NCBI RefSeq assembly: GCF_028622095.1
Contig: NZ_CP115165.1
Span: 2,663,501-2,727,500, forward strand
From: Deinococcus aquaticus
GTDB lineage: Bacteria; Deinococcota; Deinococci; Deinococcales; Deinococcaceae
Direction of reading: 5' to 3'
DNA length: 64,000 nucleotides
Under the pieces are notes generated by a model. That model was not told the DNA's origin and ran no database searches. It saw only the letters and a list, made by a program, of their open reading frames with translations. Position numbers and translations under genes: made by a program. Positions 41,042-55,228 of this stretch are shown here, piece after piece. Each line of letters starts with the position of its first letter. The first letter of the stretch is position 1.

Positions 41042-42205
41042 ATGAGTGGCCCCTTTCTGCTGTCTGACCGTGCCCTGAGCCTCAAGCCGTCCTCAACGGT
41101 CGCCGTGACCAGCCGCGCGCTGGAACTGCGGCGTCAGGGCGTGGACGTGATCAGCATGAGCGTGGGCGAACCGGATTTCGACACGCCCACGCACGTAAAG
41201 GCGGCTGCCATTGCCGCCATTGAATCTGGTAAGACGAAGTACACGGCGGTCAACGGCATTCCGGAACTGCGCGAGGCGATCAGCGCAAAATTTGCGCGCG
41301 AGAACGGCCTGAGCTACGCGCCGGACTGCGTGACGGTCACGAGTGGCGGCAAGCAGGCGCTGTTCAATGCTTTTCTGGCGCTGCTGAATCCGGGTGACGA
41401 GGTGCTGATTCCCGCGCCGTACTGGGTGAGCTACCCGGAAATGGTGGCGCTGGCGGGCGCGGTGCCGGTGGCCGTGCCGACCACGCCGGAATCGGGTTTC
41501 CAGCTGGACCCGCAGGCGCTGGAGGCGCGCGTGACGCCCAGGACCCGCATGATCGTACTGAACAGTCCCGGTAACCCCACGGGCGCGGTGTTCACGCCGG
41601 AGGTGCTGGAGGCGGTGGCGGGCGTGGCGCAGCGGCATGGCCTGATCATCGTGACGGACGAGATGTACGAGCATCTGGTGTACGACGCACGGCAGGTCAG
41701 CATCGGCCTGTACGCGCCGGAGCACACGCTGACCATCAACGGGGCCAGCAAGGCGTACGCCATGACCGGCTGGCGCATCGGGTACGCGGGCGGGCCCCGG
41801 GGCGTGATCGCCGCCATGAACGCCCTGCAATCCCAGAGCACCAGCAACGCCAGCAGTGTTTCGCAGTACGCGGCGCTGGCCGCCCTGGATCAGCATGAGG
41901 CGACGGCGCGCTTTATCGACATGGCGCGCGGGGCGTACCGCGAGCGGCGCGACGTGATCGTCGCCGGCCTGAACGCCATGGGTCTGCCCACTCCCACCCC
42001 GCAGGGCGCGTTCTACGTGATGGCGAACACGGACCGCATCCACACCGACGAACTGGAAGCCGCGCGCCGCATCCTGGACGACGCGCGGGTGGCGGTCGTG
42101 CCGGGCACGGATTTCGGCGCGCCGGGACAGGTGCGCCTGAGTTACGCGACCGACCTGAACACCATCCAGGAGGTGCTGCGCCGCATCGGCACCCTACTGA
42201 TCTGA
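41042..42205 (+). CDS. aspartate aminotransferase (class I/II)
   Basis: A 387-residue PLP enzyme of the type Ib aspartate/prephenate aminotransferase group also found in Thermus. VISMSVGEPDFDTPTHV near residue 35, YTAVNGIPELREAI, TVTSGGKQALFNAF, LNSPGNPTGAVF (PLP Asn), IVTDEMYEHLVYD (Asp) and NGASKAYAMTGWRIGYAGGP (Schiff-base Lys) are present. It links oxaloacetate/glutamate to aspartate. ATG 41042 is chosen because the preceding codons are not conserved in the family. A nested hairpin follows the gene. Confidence 0.93.
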   Translation: MSGPFLLSDRALSLKPSSTVAVTSRALELRRQGVDVISMSVGEPDFDTPTHVKAAAIAAIESGKTKYTAVNGIPELREAISAKFARENGLSYAPDCVTVTSGGKQALFNAFLALLNPGDEVLIPAPYWVSYPEMVALAGAVPVAVPTTPESGFQLDPQALEARVTPRTRMIVLNSPGNPTGAVFTPEVLEAVAGVAQRHGLIIVTDEMYEHLVYDARQVSIGLYAPEHTLTINGASKAYAMTGWRIGYAGGPRGVIAAMNALQSQSTSNASSVSQYAALAALDQHEATARFIDMARGAYRERRDVIVAGLNAMGLPTPTPQGAFYVMANTDRIHTDELEAARRILDDARVAVVPGTDFGAPGQVRLSYATDLNTIQEVLRRIGTLLI

Positions 42206-42238
42206 CAGGGCTGACCTGACGGGCTGAATCCCCTTGAT

Positions 42239-42285
42239 AACCCCTTTCGTGAAGCTTCCATGAAGCTCTTCCGTGGGGGGTTTTC
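42239..42285 (+). terminator. nested hairpin after the aspartate aminotransferase gene
   Basis: AACCCC (42239-42244) pairs with GGGGTT (42277-42282), followed by TTC; inside is AGCTTC-CAT-GAAGCT. It may terminate the upstream gene; it overlaps a possible TTGATA -35 box for the next. Confidence 0.5.
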
Positions 42286-42329
42286 ACATGATGCTCAGAG
42301 ACGCTGGAGGGGCACAGGGAGGCACAGAC

Positions 42330-44564
42330 ATGACAGACCGGGCATTCATCGAGGTGCGGGGCGCGCGCGAACACAATCTGAAGAACGTCTCGCTGGACAT
42401 TCCCAAACGGCAGCTGACGGTCTTTACCGGCGTGTCGGGGTCCGGCAAGTCGTCGCTGGTGTTCGACACGCTGGCCGCCGAGGCGCAGCGGCAGTTGAAC
42501 GAGACCTTCACGGCATTCGTGCAGGGCTTCCTGCCGCACTACGGACAGCCGGACGTGGACAGCGTGAGCCACCTGAACGCCCCGGTCGTCATCAATCAGA
42601 AGCGGGTGGGGGGCGGGGCGCGCTCGACAGTGGGCACGTACACGGACATCGCCGCGCCACTGCGGGTGCTGTTCTCCCGCGCGGGGCAACCGTCAGCGGG
42701 TCCGGCGTTCGCATACTCGTTCAACACGCCGCAGGGCATGTGCCCGGAGTGCGAGGGCATCGGGCGCACCACGCAGCTTGACCTGGACCGCCTGCTGGAC
42801 CGGAGCCTGTCTCTGAACGGCGGGGCGATCCAGCACCCGGATTTCAGGCCCGGTAAGTGGCTGTGGAAGACCTACGCGCTGAGTGGCCTGTTCGACCTGG
42901 ACCGGCCCGTGCAGGACTACAGCGAGCACGACCTGCACCTGCTGCTGCACGGGCGGGACCTGAAGGTGTCGCTGGGCGAGATCAACATGACCTACGAGGG
43001 ACTGGTGGACCGTTTCGGGCGGATGTACCTGAAGAAGGACGCGGCGGCCATGTCCGACCGGAGCCGCGCGGTGTTCGAGCAGTTCGTGACGGGCGGCACC
43101 TGCCCGGTGTGCGGTGGGGCGCGCCTGAACGCGGCGGCGCTGGAGTCGCGGATCGAGGGGCGGAACATCGCGGAACTCTCGGATCTGGAGGCCACCGAGC
43201 TGCTGGATTTTCTGCGGGGTCTGAGCGACCCGGCGGCGGCGCGCGTGGCGGGGCACCTCACGCAGCGGCTGTCGCACCTCGTGGAGATCGGGCTGGGGTA
43301 CCTGAGCCTGAGCCGCGAGACGGCCAGCCTGTCCGGCGGCGAGGGCCAGCGCCTGAAACTCGTGCGGCACCTGGGCAACAGCCTGACCGACATGCTGTAC
43401 ATCCTGGACGAGCCGAGCGTGGGCCTGCACGCGCGGGACGTGTCGCGCCTGACCGGGCTGCTGGGCGCGCTGCGCGACAAGGGCAACACGGTGCTGGTCG
43501 TGGAGCACGATCCGGACGTGATCCTGGCCGCCGATCACGTGGTGGACATTGGCCCCGGGCCGGGCGTGCGTGGGGGCGAGGTGACGTTCCAGGGGCCGGT
43601 CGCGGCGCTGCTGGAGGCCGGGACCCTGACCGGACGGCACCTGGGTCGCCCGCTGCCGCTGAAGGAGCAGGTGCGCGTCCCGACCGGGTGGCTGCGCGTG
43701 CAGGGCGCGCGGCGGCACAACCTGCGGGACGTGACCGTGGACATTCCCACCGGCGTCCTGACGGTCGTGACCGGCGTGGCCGGGTCGGGCAAGAGCACCC
43801 TGATTCACGACGTGTTCCTGCCGCGGCACCCGGACGCGGTCGTGGTGGACCAGTCACGCGTGACCACCAACAGCCGCTCGGCGCCCGCCACGTACACCGG
43901 GATCATGGACCCCATCCGCAGGGCGTTCGCGAAGGCCAGCGGCCAGAGCCCCGCGCTGTTCAGCTTCAACTCGGAAGGCAGCTGCCCCAACTGCGCCGGG
44001 CTGGGAGTCGTGTACACGGACCTCGCGTTCATGGAGGGCCTCTCGACGACCTGCGAGGCCTGCCAGGGCCAGCGCTTCCGCCCGGACGTGCTGCGCTGGC
44101 AGTTGCGGGGGCAGTCCATCAGCGACGTGCTGAACATGACCGCCGAGACGGCGCTGGCGTTCTTCACCGAGAAACCCGTCCGGGCGGTCCTGCAGGCCAT
44201 GAACGACGTGGGGCTGGGGTACCTGACGCTGGGGCAACCGCTGAGCACCGTGTCGGGCGGCGAGGCGCAACGCCTGAAACTCGCCACCGAACTGCACAAG
44301 CGCGGCAGCGTGTACGTCATGGACGAACCCACCACGGGCCTGCACCTGAGCGATATCGGGCTGCTGCTGGGCATCATCGACCGGCTGGTGGACGGCGGGA
44401 ACACGGTCATCCTGATCGAGCATCAACTGGACGTGATCCGGCAGGCCGACTGGCTGATCGACCTCGGCCCCGAGGGCGGACGCGCGGGCGGCGAGGTGCT
44501 GTACAGCGGTTCCCCGGCCGGACTGCGCGGCGTGGAACGGTCCGTCACGGCGCGTTACCTCTGA
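42330..44564 (+). CDS. UvrA-like ABC ATPase, short form
   Basis: A 744-residue tandem ABC ATPase. Walker A motifs are VFTGVSGSGKSSLVFD and VVTGVAGSGKSTLIHD; signature motifs are ETASLSGGEGQRLKLVRHLG and STVSGGEAQRLKLATEL; two zinc-type Cys pairs per half are seen (CPECEG with CPVCGG, and CPNCAG with CEACQG). It is about 200 residues shorter than canonical UvrA and seems to lack most of the UvrB-binding insertion, as in UvrA paralogues tied to drug tolerance. AGGGAGG fixes ATG 42330. The TGA stop adjoins a family-2 repeat. Confidence 0.9.
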   Translation: MTDRAFIEVRGAREHNLKNVSLDIPKRQLTVFTGVSGSGKSSLVFDTLAAEAQRQLNETFTAFVQGFLPHYGQPDVDSVSHLNAPVVINQKRVGGGARSTVGTYTDIAAPLRVLFSRAGQPSAGPAFAYSFNTPQGMCPECEGIGRTTQLDLDRLLDRSLSLNGGAIQHPDFRPGKWLWKTYALSGLFDLDRPVQDYSEHDLHLLLHGRDLKVSLGEINMTYEGLVDRFGRMYLKKDAAAMSDRSRAVFEQFVTGGTCPVCGGARLNAAALESRIEGRNIAELSDLEATELLDFLRGLSDPAAARVAGHLTQRLSHLVEIGLGYLSLSRETASLSGGEGQRLKLVRHLGNSLTDMLYILDEPSVGLHARDVSRLTGLLGALRDKGNTVLVVEHDPDVILAADHVVDIGPGPGVRGGEVTFQGPVAALLEAGTLTGRHLGRPLPLKEQVRVPTGWLRVQGARRHNLRDVTVDIPTGVLTVVTGVAGSGKSTLIHDVFLPRHPDAVVVDQSRVTTNSRSAPATYTGIMDPIRRAFAKASGQSPALFSFNSEGSCPNCAGLGVVYTDLAFMEGLSTTCEACQGQRFRPDVLRWQLRGQSISDVLNMTAETALAFFTEKPVRAVLQAMNDVGLGYLTLGQPLSTVSGGEAQRLKLATELHKRGSVYVMDEPTTGLHLSDIGLLLGIIDRLVDGGNTVILIEHQLDVIRQADWLIDLGPEGGRAGGEVLYSGSPAGLRGVERSVTARYL

Positions 44565-44658
44565 TGGATTCCGTCTGTTCCTACTCTGTGGGGCAGCTCT
44601 ACGAGTCGCATCCGCCCGGCTTGAACGGCTCTGCAAGCCACTCAATCGGAGTCCGTAT
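44564..44658 (+). repeat. family-2 MITE-like repeat, shortened copy
   Basis: Left end ATGGATTCCGTCTGT, right end CAATCGGAGTCCGTAT. The inner segment CGAGTCGCATCCGCCCGGCTTGAAC resembles the right half of the copy at 55092; the left interior seen in the copies at 51419 and 55092 is missing. The first base is the last base of the TGA stop of the UvrA-like gene. Confidence 0.65.
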
Positions 44659-44690
44659 GAGCACCCGGAACCCAGGCACGCGCCGCGTCG

Positions 44691-44696
44691 TACTGT
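44691..44696 (+). promoter_or_regulatory. -10 box before the AIM24-type gene
   Basis: TACTGT, eight bases before ATG 44705, about 30 bp downstream of the family-2 repeat. Confidence 0.4.
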
Positions 44697-44704
44697 GAAC
44701 AGGT

Positions 44705-45463
<759 letters not shown>

Positions 45464-45574
45464 GCGAGCGGGGAGCAGGTTGCAGGAACAGATTCCGGGC
45501 GGGGGCGGCGGCTCCCGCCCCATGCTGTTACTCTTCCCGCTCTCCACTGCCTGCATCCCACACCCCTCACGGGC

Positions 45575-45580
45575 TACACT
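45575..45580 (+). promoter_or_regulatory. -10 box of the murG-murC-murB-ftsQA operon
   Basis: TACACT, eight bases before ATG 45589, implying a leaderless mRNA for the wall and division cluster. Confidence 0.5.
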
Positions 45581-45588
45581 CGCCCGCA

Positions 45589-46731
<1,143 letters not shown>

Positions 46732-46751
46732 TGGGCCACCCCTGACCTCCC

Positions 46752-48223
46752 ATGACTGATCTATCCTCCCAGCTGACACCGCCCGGCGAGTCCGTGGCGT
46801 CCCAATCCGTTTCTTCCTCCGCGCCGGGTCGCGCGGGGGCCACTGAGCAGTCCGCGCCGCTGCACTATCACCTGATGGGCGTGGGCGGCATCGGCATGAG
46901 CGCCTTCGCGCGGCTGCTGTCGGCGGCCGGGCACCGCGTGAGCGGCTGCGACGAGTCCGTGACCGAACTGACGGCGCAGCTTCAGGCCGAGGGGATTCCC
47001 GTAGCGACCGGGCACGCGGCGGCGCATGTGCTGGACGCACCGTTCGGGCCGGTGGACGTGCTGGTCGCGTCGGAAGCGGTTCCCAAATCGCATCCGGAAC
47101 TCGTGGCGGCGCACGCCTCGGGCACGCTGGTACGGCCGCGCATGGCGCTGCTGGGTGACCTGCTGCGCGCCGGCCCCAGCGTGGGCGTGATCGGCACGCA
47201 TGGCAAGACGACCACGACCAGCATGATCGCCGTCGCCATGCAGGGCGCGGGGCTGGACCCGTCGGCGTTCGTGGGCGGGATCGTGCCGGAGTTCGGCAGT
47301 AATGCCCGCGTGGGCGCCGGGCCGTTCGTGGCCGAGGTGGACGAATCCGACCGGGCCTTCGCGGAACTGGGCTGCGGGACGGCCGTGTTCACGAACGCCG
47401 AGGATGACCACGTGGGCGGCAATCAGGCGACGTACTGGGAGACGGTCGAGGAGCAGCACGCGGGCTTCGCGCGGTTCGTGGCGCAGTCCGGGCGGGTGCT
47501 GCTGTGCGCCGACTGGCCGGGCCTGGATGAACTGGTGACGGGCGCGCCCGAACGCCTCAGTTACGGGCAGGCCGAGGGCGCCGATTACCGCGCGGTGAAC
47601 CTGCGCCCGGACGAGGACGGCACGTCGTTCACGGTGTCGTTCCGGGGCGAGGTACTGGGCGAGGCCCGCGTGGGACTGCCCGGCACGCACAACGTGCTGA
47701 ATGCCCTGGCAGCGCTGGCGGTCACGCACCTGCACGGCGGGGATTTTGCGCGGGCGGCCCTGGCGCTGGGGGCGTTCCGGGGGCCGGGGCGGCGCTGGCA
47801 GCGGATCGGGGAGCTGAACGGCGCGCTGATCGTGGATGATTACGCGCACAACGCCACGAAGGTCGCGGCGGCCGTGCAGGCGGCCCGGCAGACCGGGCGG
47901 CGCGTGCGGATCGTGTTCCAGCCGCACCGTTTCCTGCGCACGCAGCAGTCCTGGCCCCGGCTGGCCGACGCGCTGATGGACGCCGACGAGGTGCTGCTGA
48001 TGGACATCGCGGCGGCCAGTGAGGCGCCCATCGAGGGCATTCACGCGACCCTGATCTCGGGGCGCATGCTGGAAAACGGCCACGCGGGCGTCACGTACCT
48101 GCCGGACCGCCAGGAGATTCTGCGGGTACTGCGCGCCTCAGCCGCGCCGGGGGACATCATCGTGACCATGGGCGCCGGGGACGTGTGGAAACTGTCACGT
48201 GAACTGGCCGGGGGAACGGCGTG

Positions 48224-48224
<1 letters not shown>
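46752..48224 (+). CDS. murC: UDP-N-acetylmuramate-L-alanine ligase
   Basis: A 490-residue Mur ligase that adds the first residue of the stem peptide. After a Ser/Pro-rich N-terminal tail of about 40 residues comes HLMGVGGIGMSAFARLL, then the ATP loop VIGTHGKTTTTSMIAVAM, the carbamylated-Lys region EVDESDRAF, the ADP-site NAEDDHVG and the C-terminal VDDYAHNATKVAAAV. ATG 46752 follows murG after 20 bp; a later start near codon 42 cannot be excluded. Its stop overlaps the murB start (TGATG). Confidence 0.96.
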
Positions 48225-51341
<3,117 letters not shown>

Positions 51342-51372
51342 CCCGGACACAGACCCGGAAGGCATTCCGCTT

Positions 51373-51409
51373 GGGGGAGGGAACGGTGGCGTTGCGCCCC
51401 GCCTCCCCC
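51373..51409 (+). terminator. hairpin between ftsA and ftsZ
   Basis: GGGGGAGG (51373-51380) pairs with CCTCCCCC (51402-51409) with an inner GGCG/CGCC stem. It would separate ftsZ from the murG-ftsA transcript. Confidence 0.55.
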
Positions 51410-51418
51410 ATCTGCGTG

Positions 51419-51543
51419 ATACGCATTCCGTCTGTTTCGTCCCCAGTCCGGAGACCGTACCGGGTTGCCAACTCCAGGCCCGGAACCCGCGGGGTTCCCA
51501 CTCGTTCCGCCCGGATCGAAAGACTTTCAATCCGAGTCCGCAT
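51419..51543 (+). repeat. family-2 MITE-like repeat between ftsA and ftsZ
   Basis: Ends ATACGCATTCCG and CCGAGTCCGCAT are imperfect inverted repeats. The interior contains GTTGCCAACTCC, GCCCGGAAC and TCCCACTCG, which occur in the same order in the reverse complement of the copy at 55092. The 335-bp ftsA-ftsZ gap consists of this element, the hairpin before it and the ftsZ promoter region. Confidence 0.75.
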
Positions 51544-51611
51544 GAGTACCCTGAAGGGCCGGTGCAGCCGCAGCCTGCCGGTCATGCCGCCGCGCGCCTG
51601 ATATCGTGCGC

Positions 51612-51617
51612 TAAACT
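51612..51617 (+). promoter_or_regulatory. -10 box of the ftsZ promoter
   Basis: TAAACT about 60 bp before ATG 51678; -35 not clear. Confidence 0.45.
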
Positions 51618-51677
51618 ACACCGCAGAAGAACGGCCGCCTGCACCTCGGGTCGGTTCGTCACGTAAGGAGAGCATTG

Positions 51678-52736
<1,059 letters not shown>

Positions 52737-52778
52737 CCCGGGCGTCCCTGACCGGCGCGGCCTGACCCCGCCCGGACG

Positions 52779-52819
52779 CCATTCGCCCCTCTGACCTGAC
52801 CCGGCAGAGGGGCGAATGG
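52779..52819. terminator. Rho-independent type terminator after ftsZ
   Basis: CCATTCGCCCCTCTG (52779-52793) and CAGAGGGGCGAATGG (52805-52819) form a perfect 15-bp stem. It lies between convergent genes. Confidence 0.85.
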
Positions 52820-52852
52820 GTTGTGCCAGTGGGTTGTGGAGAACAGCGGCGG

Positions 52853-53266
<414 letters not shown>

Positions 53267-53339
53267 GTGGAGGGCCGGGCGGGCAGAGCGGCGCGGAGGA
53301 CGGTCATCCCCTCATTCGTACCACGCGGCGCCGCGCGGC

Positions 53340-53345
53340 TATTCT
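53340..53345 (+). promoter_or_regulatory. -10 box of leaderless LpxB-like gene
   Basis: TATTCT, seven bases before GTG 53353. Confidence 0.5.
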
Positions 53346-53352
53346 GGCCTGC

Positions 53353-54573
53353 GTGACCATTGACGCAGATTCTGCCTGTTCCGGGACGCGGCCCGGCGTG
53401 CTGTTCATCTCGAACGGCACGGCCGAGGACCTGATCGGGGCGGCGCTGGCGGCCCGGCTGCGGGGCCAAGTGAACCTGAGCTACGCGCCGCTGGTGGGTG
53501 AGGGGCAGGCGTACGCGCGGGCCGGGGCGGTCAAGGTGGGGCGCACGCTGCGGCTGCCCAGTGGGGGCTTTCCGTTCGGGAGCGCCGCGAATCTGCGCGC
53601 GGACCTGCGGGCCGGATTGATCCGCGAGTCGCTAGGGCAGTGGCTGGACGCCTGCCGGGGCGCGCGGGCGGCGCAGGTGGTCGTGGTGGTCGGGGACGCC
53701 TACGCGCTGATGGTGGGGACGCTGGCGGCGCGGCAGGCGGGCGCGCGGCTGGTGCACGTGCAACCGCTGCTGAGCGCGCAGTACCTGGAGGGCCTGGGGG
53801 TGCGGGGCGCGCTGGCGGAACTGAACGCGCTGGGCGCGAACCGCCCGATGGAGTACGAACTGGCCCTGGCCCGCCGCGCCGACGCGGTGTTCGTCCGGGA
53901 CGCCGCCACTGCGCGGTACTACGCGGCGCGGGGTGTGCGGGCCGCCTTCGCCGGGAGTTTCGCCATGGACGTGCTGAGCGCCCCGGAACGCCCGCTACCG
54001 CTGGATGGGCGGCCCGTACTGGCGCTGCTGCCAGGATCGCGGGAGGATCACCGGGAGAGCCTGCCGCTGATGCTGCGCGCCGCCGCCCGGCTGCCCGGCT
54101 GGCAGGCACTGGTGGCGTGGCCGCACGACTGGGACGCCCTGACCCTCCCGGACGGCTGGACCCTCGCGGTGCAGGGACCAGAGCAGGCGGAAGCTACGGA
54201 CGGGCAGACGCGCGTGACGGTCCTGCGGCGGGCCTTCGGGGCGGTGGCGCACGCGGCGACCGTCGCGGTGGGCACGTCCGGCACGGCGAACGAGCAACTG
54301 GCGGGACTGGGCGTACCGGTCGTGGCGTTCCCCACAGCCGGGCCGCAGTTCACGGCCGGTTTCGCACGGCGGCAGGCGCGGCTGCTGGGGCGCGCCCTGA
54401 CGGTAGTCACGGCAAACCCACAGGCCGTGGCGCAGGCGGTCACGCACGCCGCGCAGCCGCCATTGCAGGCCCGCGCCGCCCTGGACGGCCTGACCCGCAT
54501 CGGGCCGGGGGGCGCGCTGCCCCGTATCGCAGACTGTATCCGGGAACTGGGTGATCCTATGGACTCTGTTTGA
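53353..54573 (+). CDS. lipid-A-disaccharide-synthase-related protein
   Basis: A 406-residue GT-B-like protein resembling a diverged LpxB family also present in cyanobacteria. [21 protein letters not shown] opens the N-domain; [12 protein letters not shown] (about residue 222) matches the LpxB ALLPGSR signature, and [22 protein letters not shown] the nucleotide-sugar site. Deinococcus is not known to make lipid A, so the acceptor is probably another glycolipid. GTG 53353 follows a TATTCT box. The last codons and stop (CCTATGGACTCTGTTTGA) look like the end of a family-2 repeat. Confidence 0.82.
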   Translation: MTIDADSACSGTRPGVLFISNGTAEDLIGAALAARLRGQVNLSYAPLVGEGQAYARAGAVKVGRTLRLPSGGFPFGSAANLRADLRAGLIRESLGQWLDACRGARAAQVVVVVGDAYALMVGTLAARQAGARLVHVQPLLSAQYLEGLGVRGALAELNALGANRPMEYELALARRADAVFVRDAATARYYAARGVRAAFAGSFAMDVLSAPERPLPLDGRPVLALLPGSREDHRESLPLMLRAAARLPGWQALVAWPHDWDALTLPDGWTLAVQGPEQAEATDGQTRVTVLRRAFGAVAHAATVAVGTSGTANEQLAGLGVPVVAFPTAGPQFTAGFARRQARLLGRALTVVTANPQAVAQAVTHAAQPPLQARAALDGLTRIGPGGALPRIADCIRELGDPMDSV

Positions 54574-54590
54574 AGGGGTTGTACAACCCA
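54558..54590 (+). repeat. possible degenerate family-2 repeat end with palindrome
   Basis: TATGGACTCTGTTTGAA resembles the family-2 end ATACGGACTCCGTCTGT and supplies the stop codon of the LpxB-like gene. It runs into the 14-bp palindrome GGGTTGTACAACCC (54576-54589). No matching far end was found. Confidence 0.3.
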
Positions 54591-54697
54591 TCCAAACCGG
54601 GCGGTCGCGAGGAGCAGCGAAACGGGTTACGGGCCCTCCTGATCTGACAACCACGACGGGTAGCGGGCAGGCCAGCCAGGACGGCAGCCAGACGAAA

Positions 54698-54726
54698 GCC
54701 CCGCGACCTGGGCTGGTCGGCGGGGC
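54698..54726 (-). terminator. hairpin terminator of the 80-residue protein gene
   Basis: GCCCCGCGACC (54698-54708) pairs with GGTCGGCGGGGC (54715-54726) with one bulge, 40 bp past the minus-strand stop. Confidence 0.6.
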
Positions 54727-54764
54727 CTATGTTTACGCGGAGTCTGTGCGTACGTCCGTGAGAT

Positions 54765-55007
54765 TCAGTCTTCGGTGCCCATGTTGGTACTGGGGGGGTC
54801 GCTGGCGTCCATGCTCTGGGCCGAGGCGACGTCCTGCTTGTCCATACCGCGCTCGGCGTACTGGCCCGGCGCTTTGCTCTCGGCGTCGACGGCCGCCTCG
54901 ATTTCCTTCTGCTCGTCGGTCTTGCCCATGAACTGAAGGTCGACGTTGCGGATCTCGGTGCCGTCCTGCTGGGTGTCGTTGGCGTCGTGGCGTTTGTCGT
55001 CGGTCAT
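54765..55007 (-). CDS. small hydrophilic hypothetical protein
   Basis: An 80-residue, highly charged protein (MTDDKRHDANDTQQDGTEIRN at the start, acidic MGTED at the end) with no hydrophobic core, probably largely disordered. The segment LQFMGKTDEQKEIEAAVDAE may form a helix. A TAGCGT box five bases before ATG 55007 suggests a leaderless mRNA, and a terminator follows. Its low-complexity, Asp/Gln-rich nature recalls stress-related hydrophilins, but that is only a resemblance. Confidence 0.65.
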   Translation of the reverse strand: MTDDKRHDANDTQQDGTEIRNVDLQFMGKTDEQKEIEAAVDAESKAPGQYAERGMDKQDVASAQSMDASDPPSTNMGTED

Positions 55008-55012
55008 GACTT

Positions 55013-55018
55013 ACGCTA
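55013..55018 (-). promoter_or_regulatory. -10 box of the 80-residue protein gene
   Basis: TAGCGT on the minus strand, five bases before ATG 55007. Confidence 0.4.
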
Positions 55019-55091
55019 CTGCCGCTGGCGCCGGGGCGCCTGAAAAGGTTCTTCATGTGCAGCCCACCGTTCGTTGAGGCTGGGGTCGCTC

Positions 55092-55228
55092 ATACGGACT
55101 CCGATTAAATGGCCTGAGAAACCAGTTCAATCCGAGCGGATGCGAGTGGGAGCCCTGCGAGTTCCGGGCATGGAGTTGGCAACTCGGTGCCGTGCCGGGT
55201 TGTGAATGAGACAGACGGCAGTCCGTAT
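55092..55228 (-). repeat. family-2 MITE-like repeat, full copy
   Basis: 137 bp with ends ATACGGACTCCG and, inverted, ATACGGACTGCCG. The reverse complement shares with the 51419 copy the ordered blocks GTTGCCAACTCC, GCCCGGAAC, TCCCACTCG, TCCGCNCGGAT and AATCNGAGTCCG. Its end forms the TGA stop of the DUF58 gene (TGATACGGAC). Confidence 0.78.

Noticed and set aside
54733..55056. 107-codon alternative frame over the 80-residue protein gene
   Set aside because: The 80-residue frame has a leaderless-type start and a more natural acidic composition; the alternative is Arg-rich as shadow frames are here.
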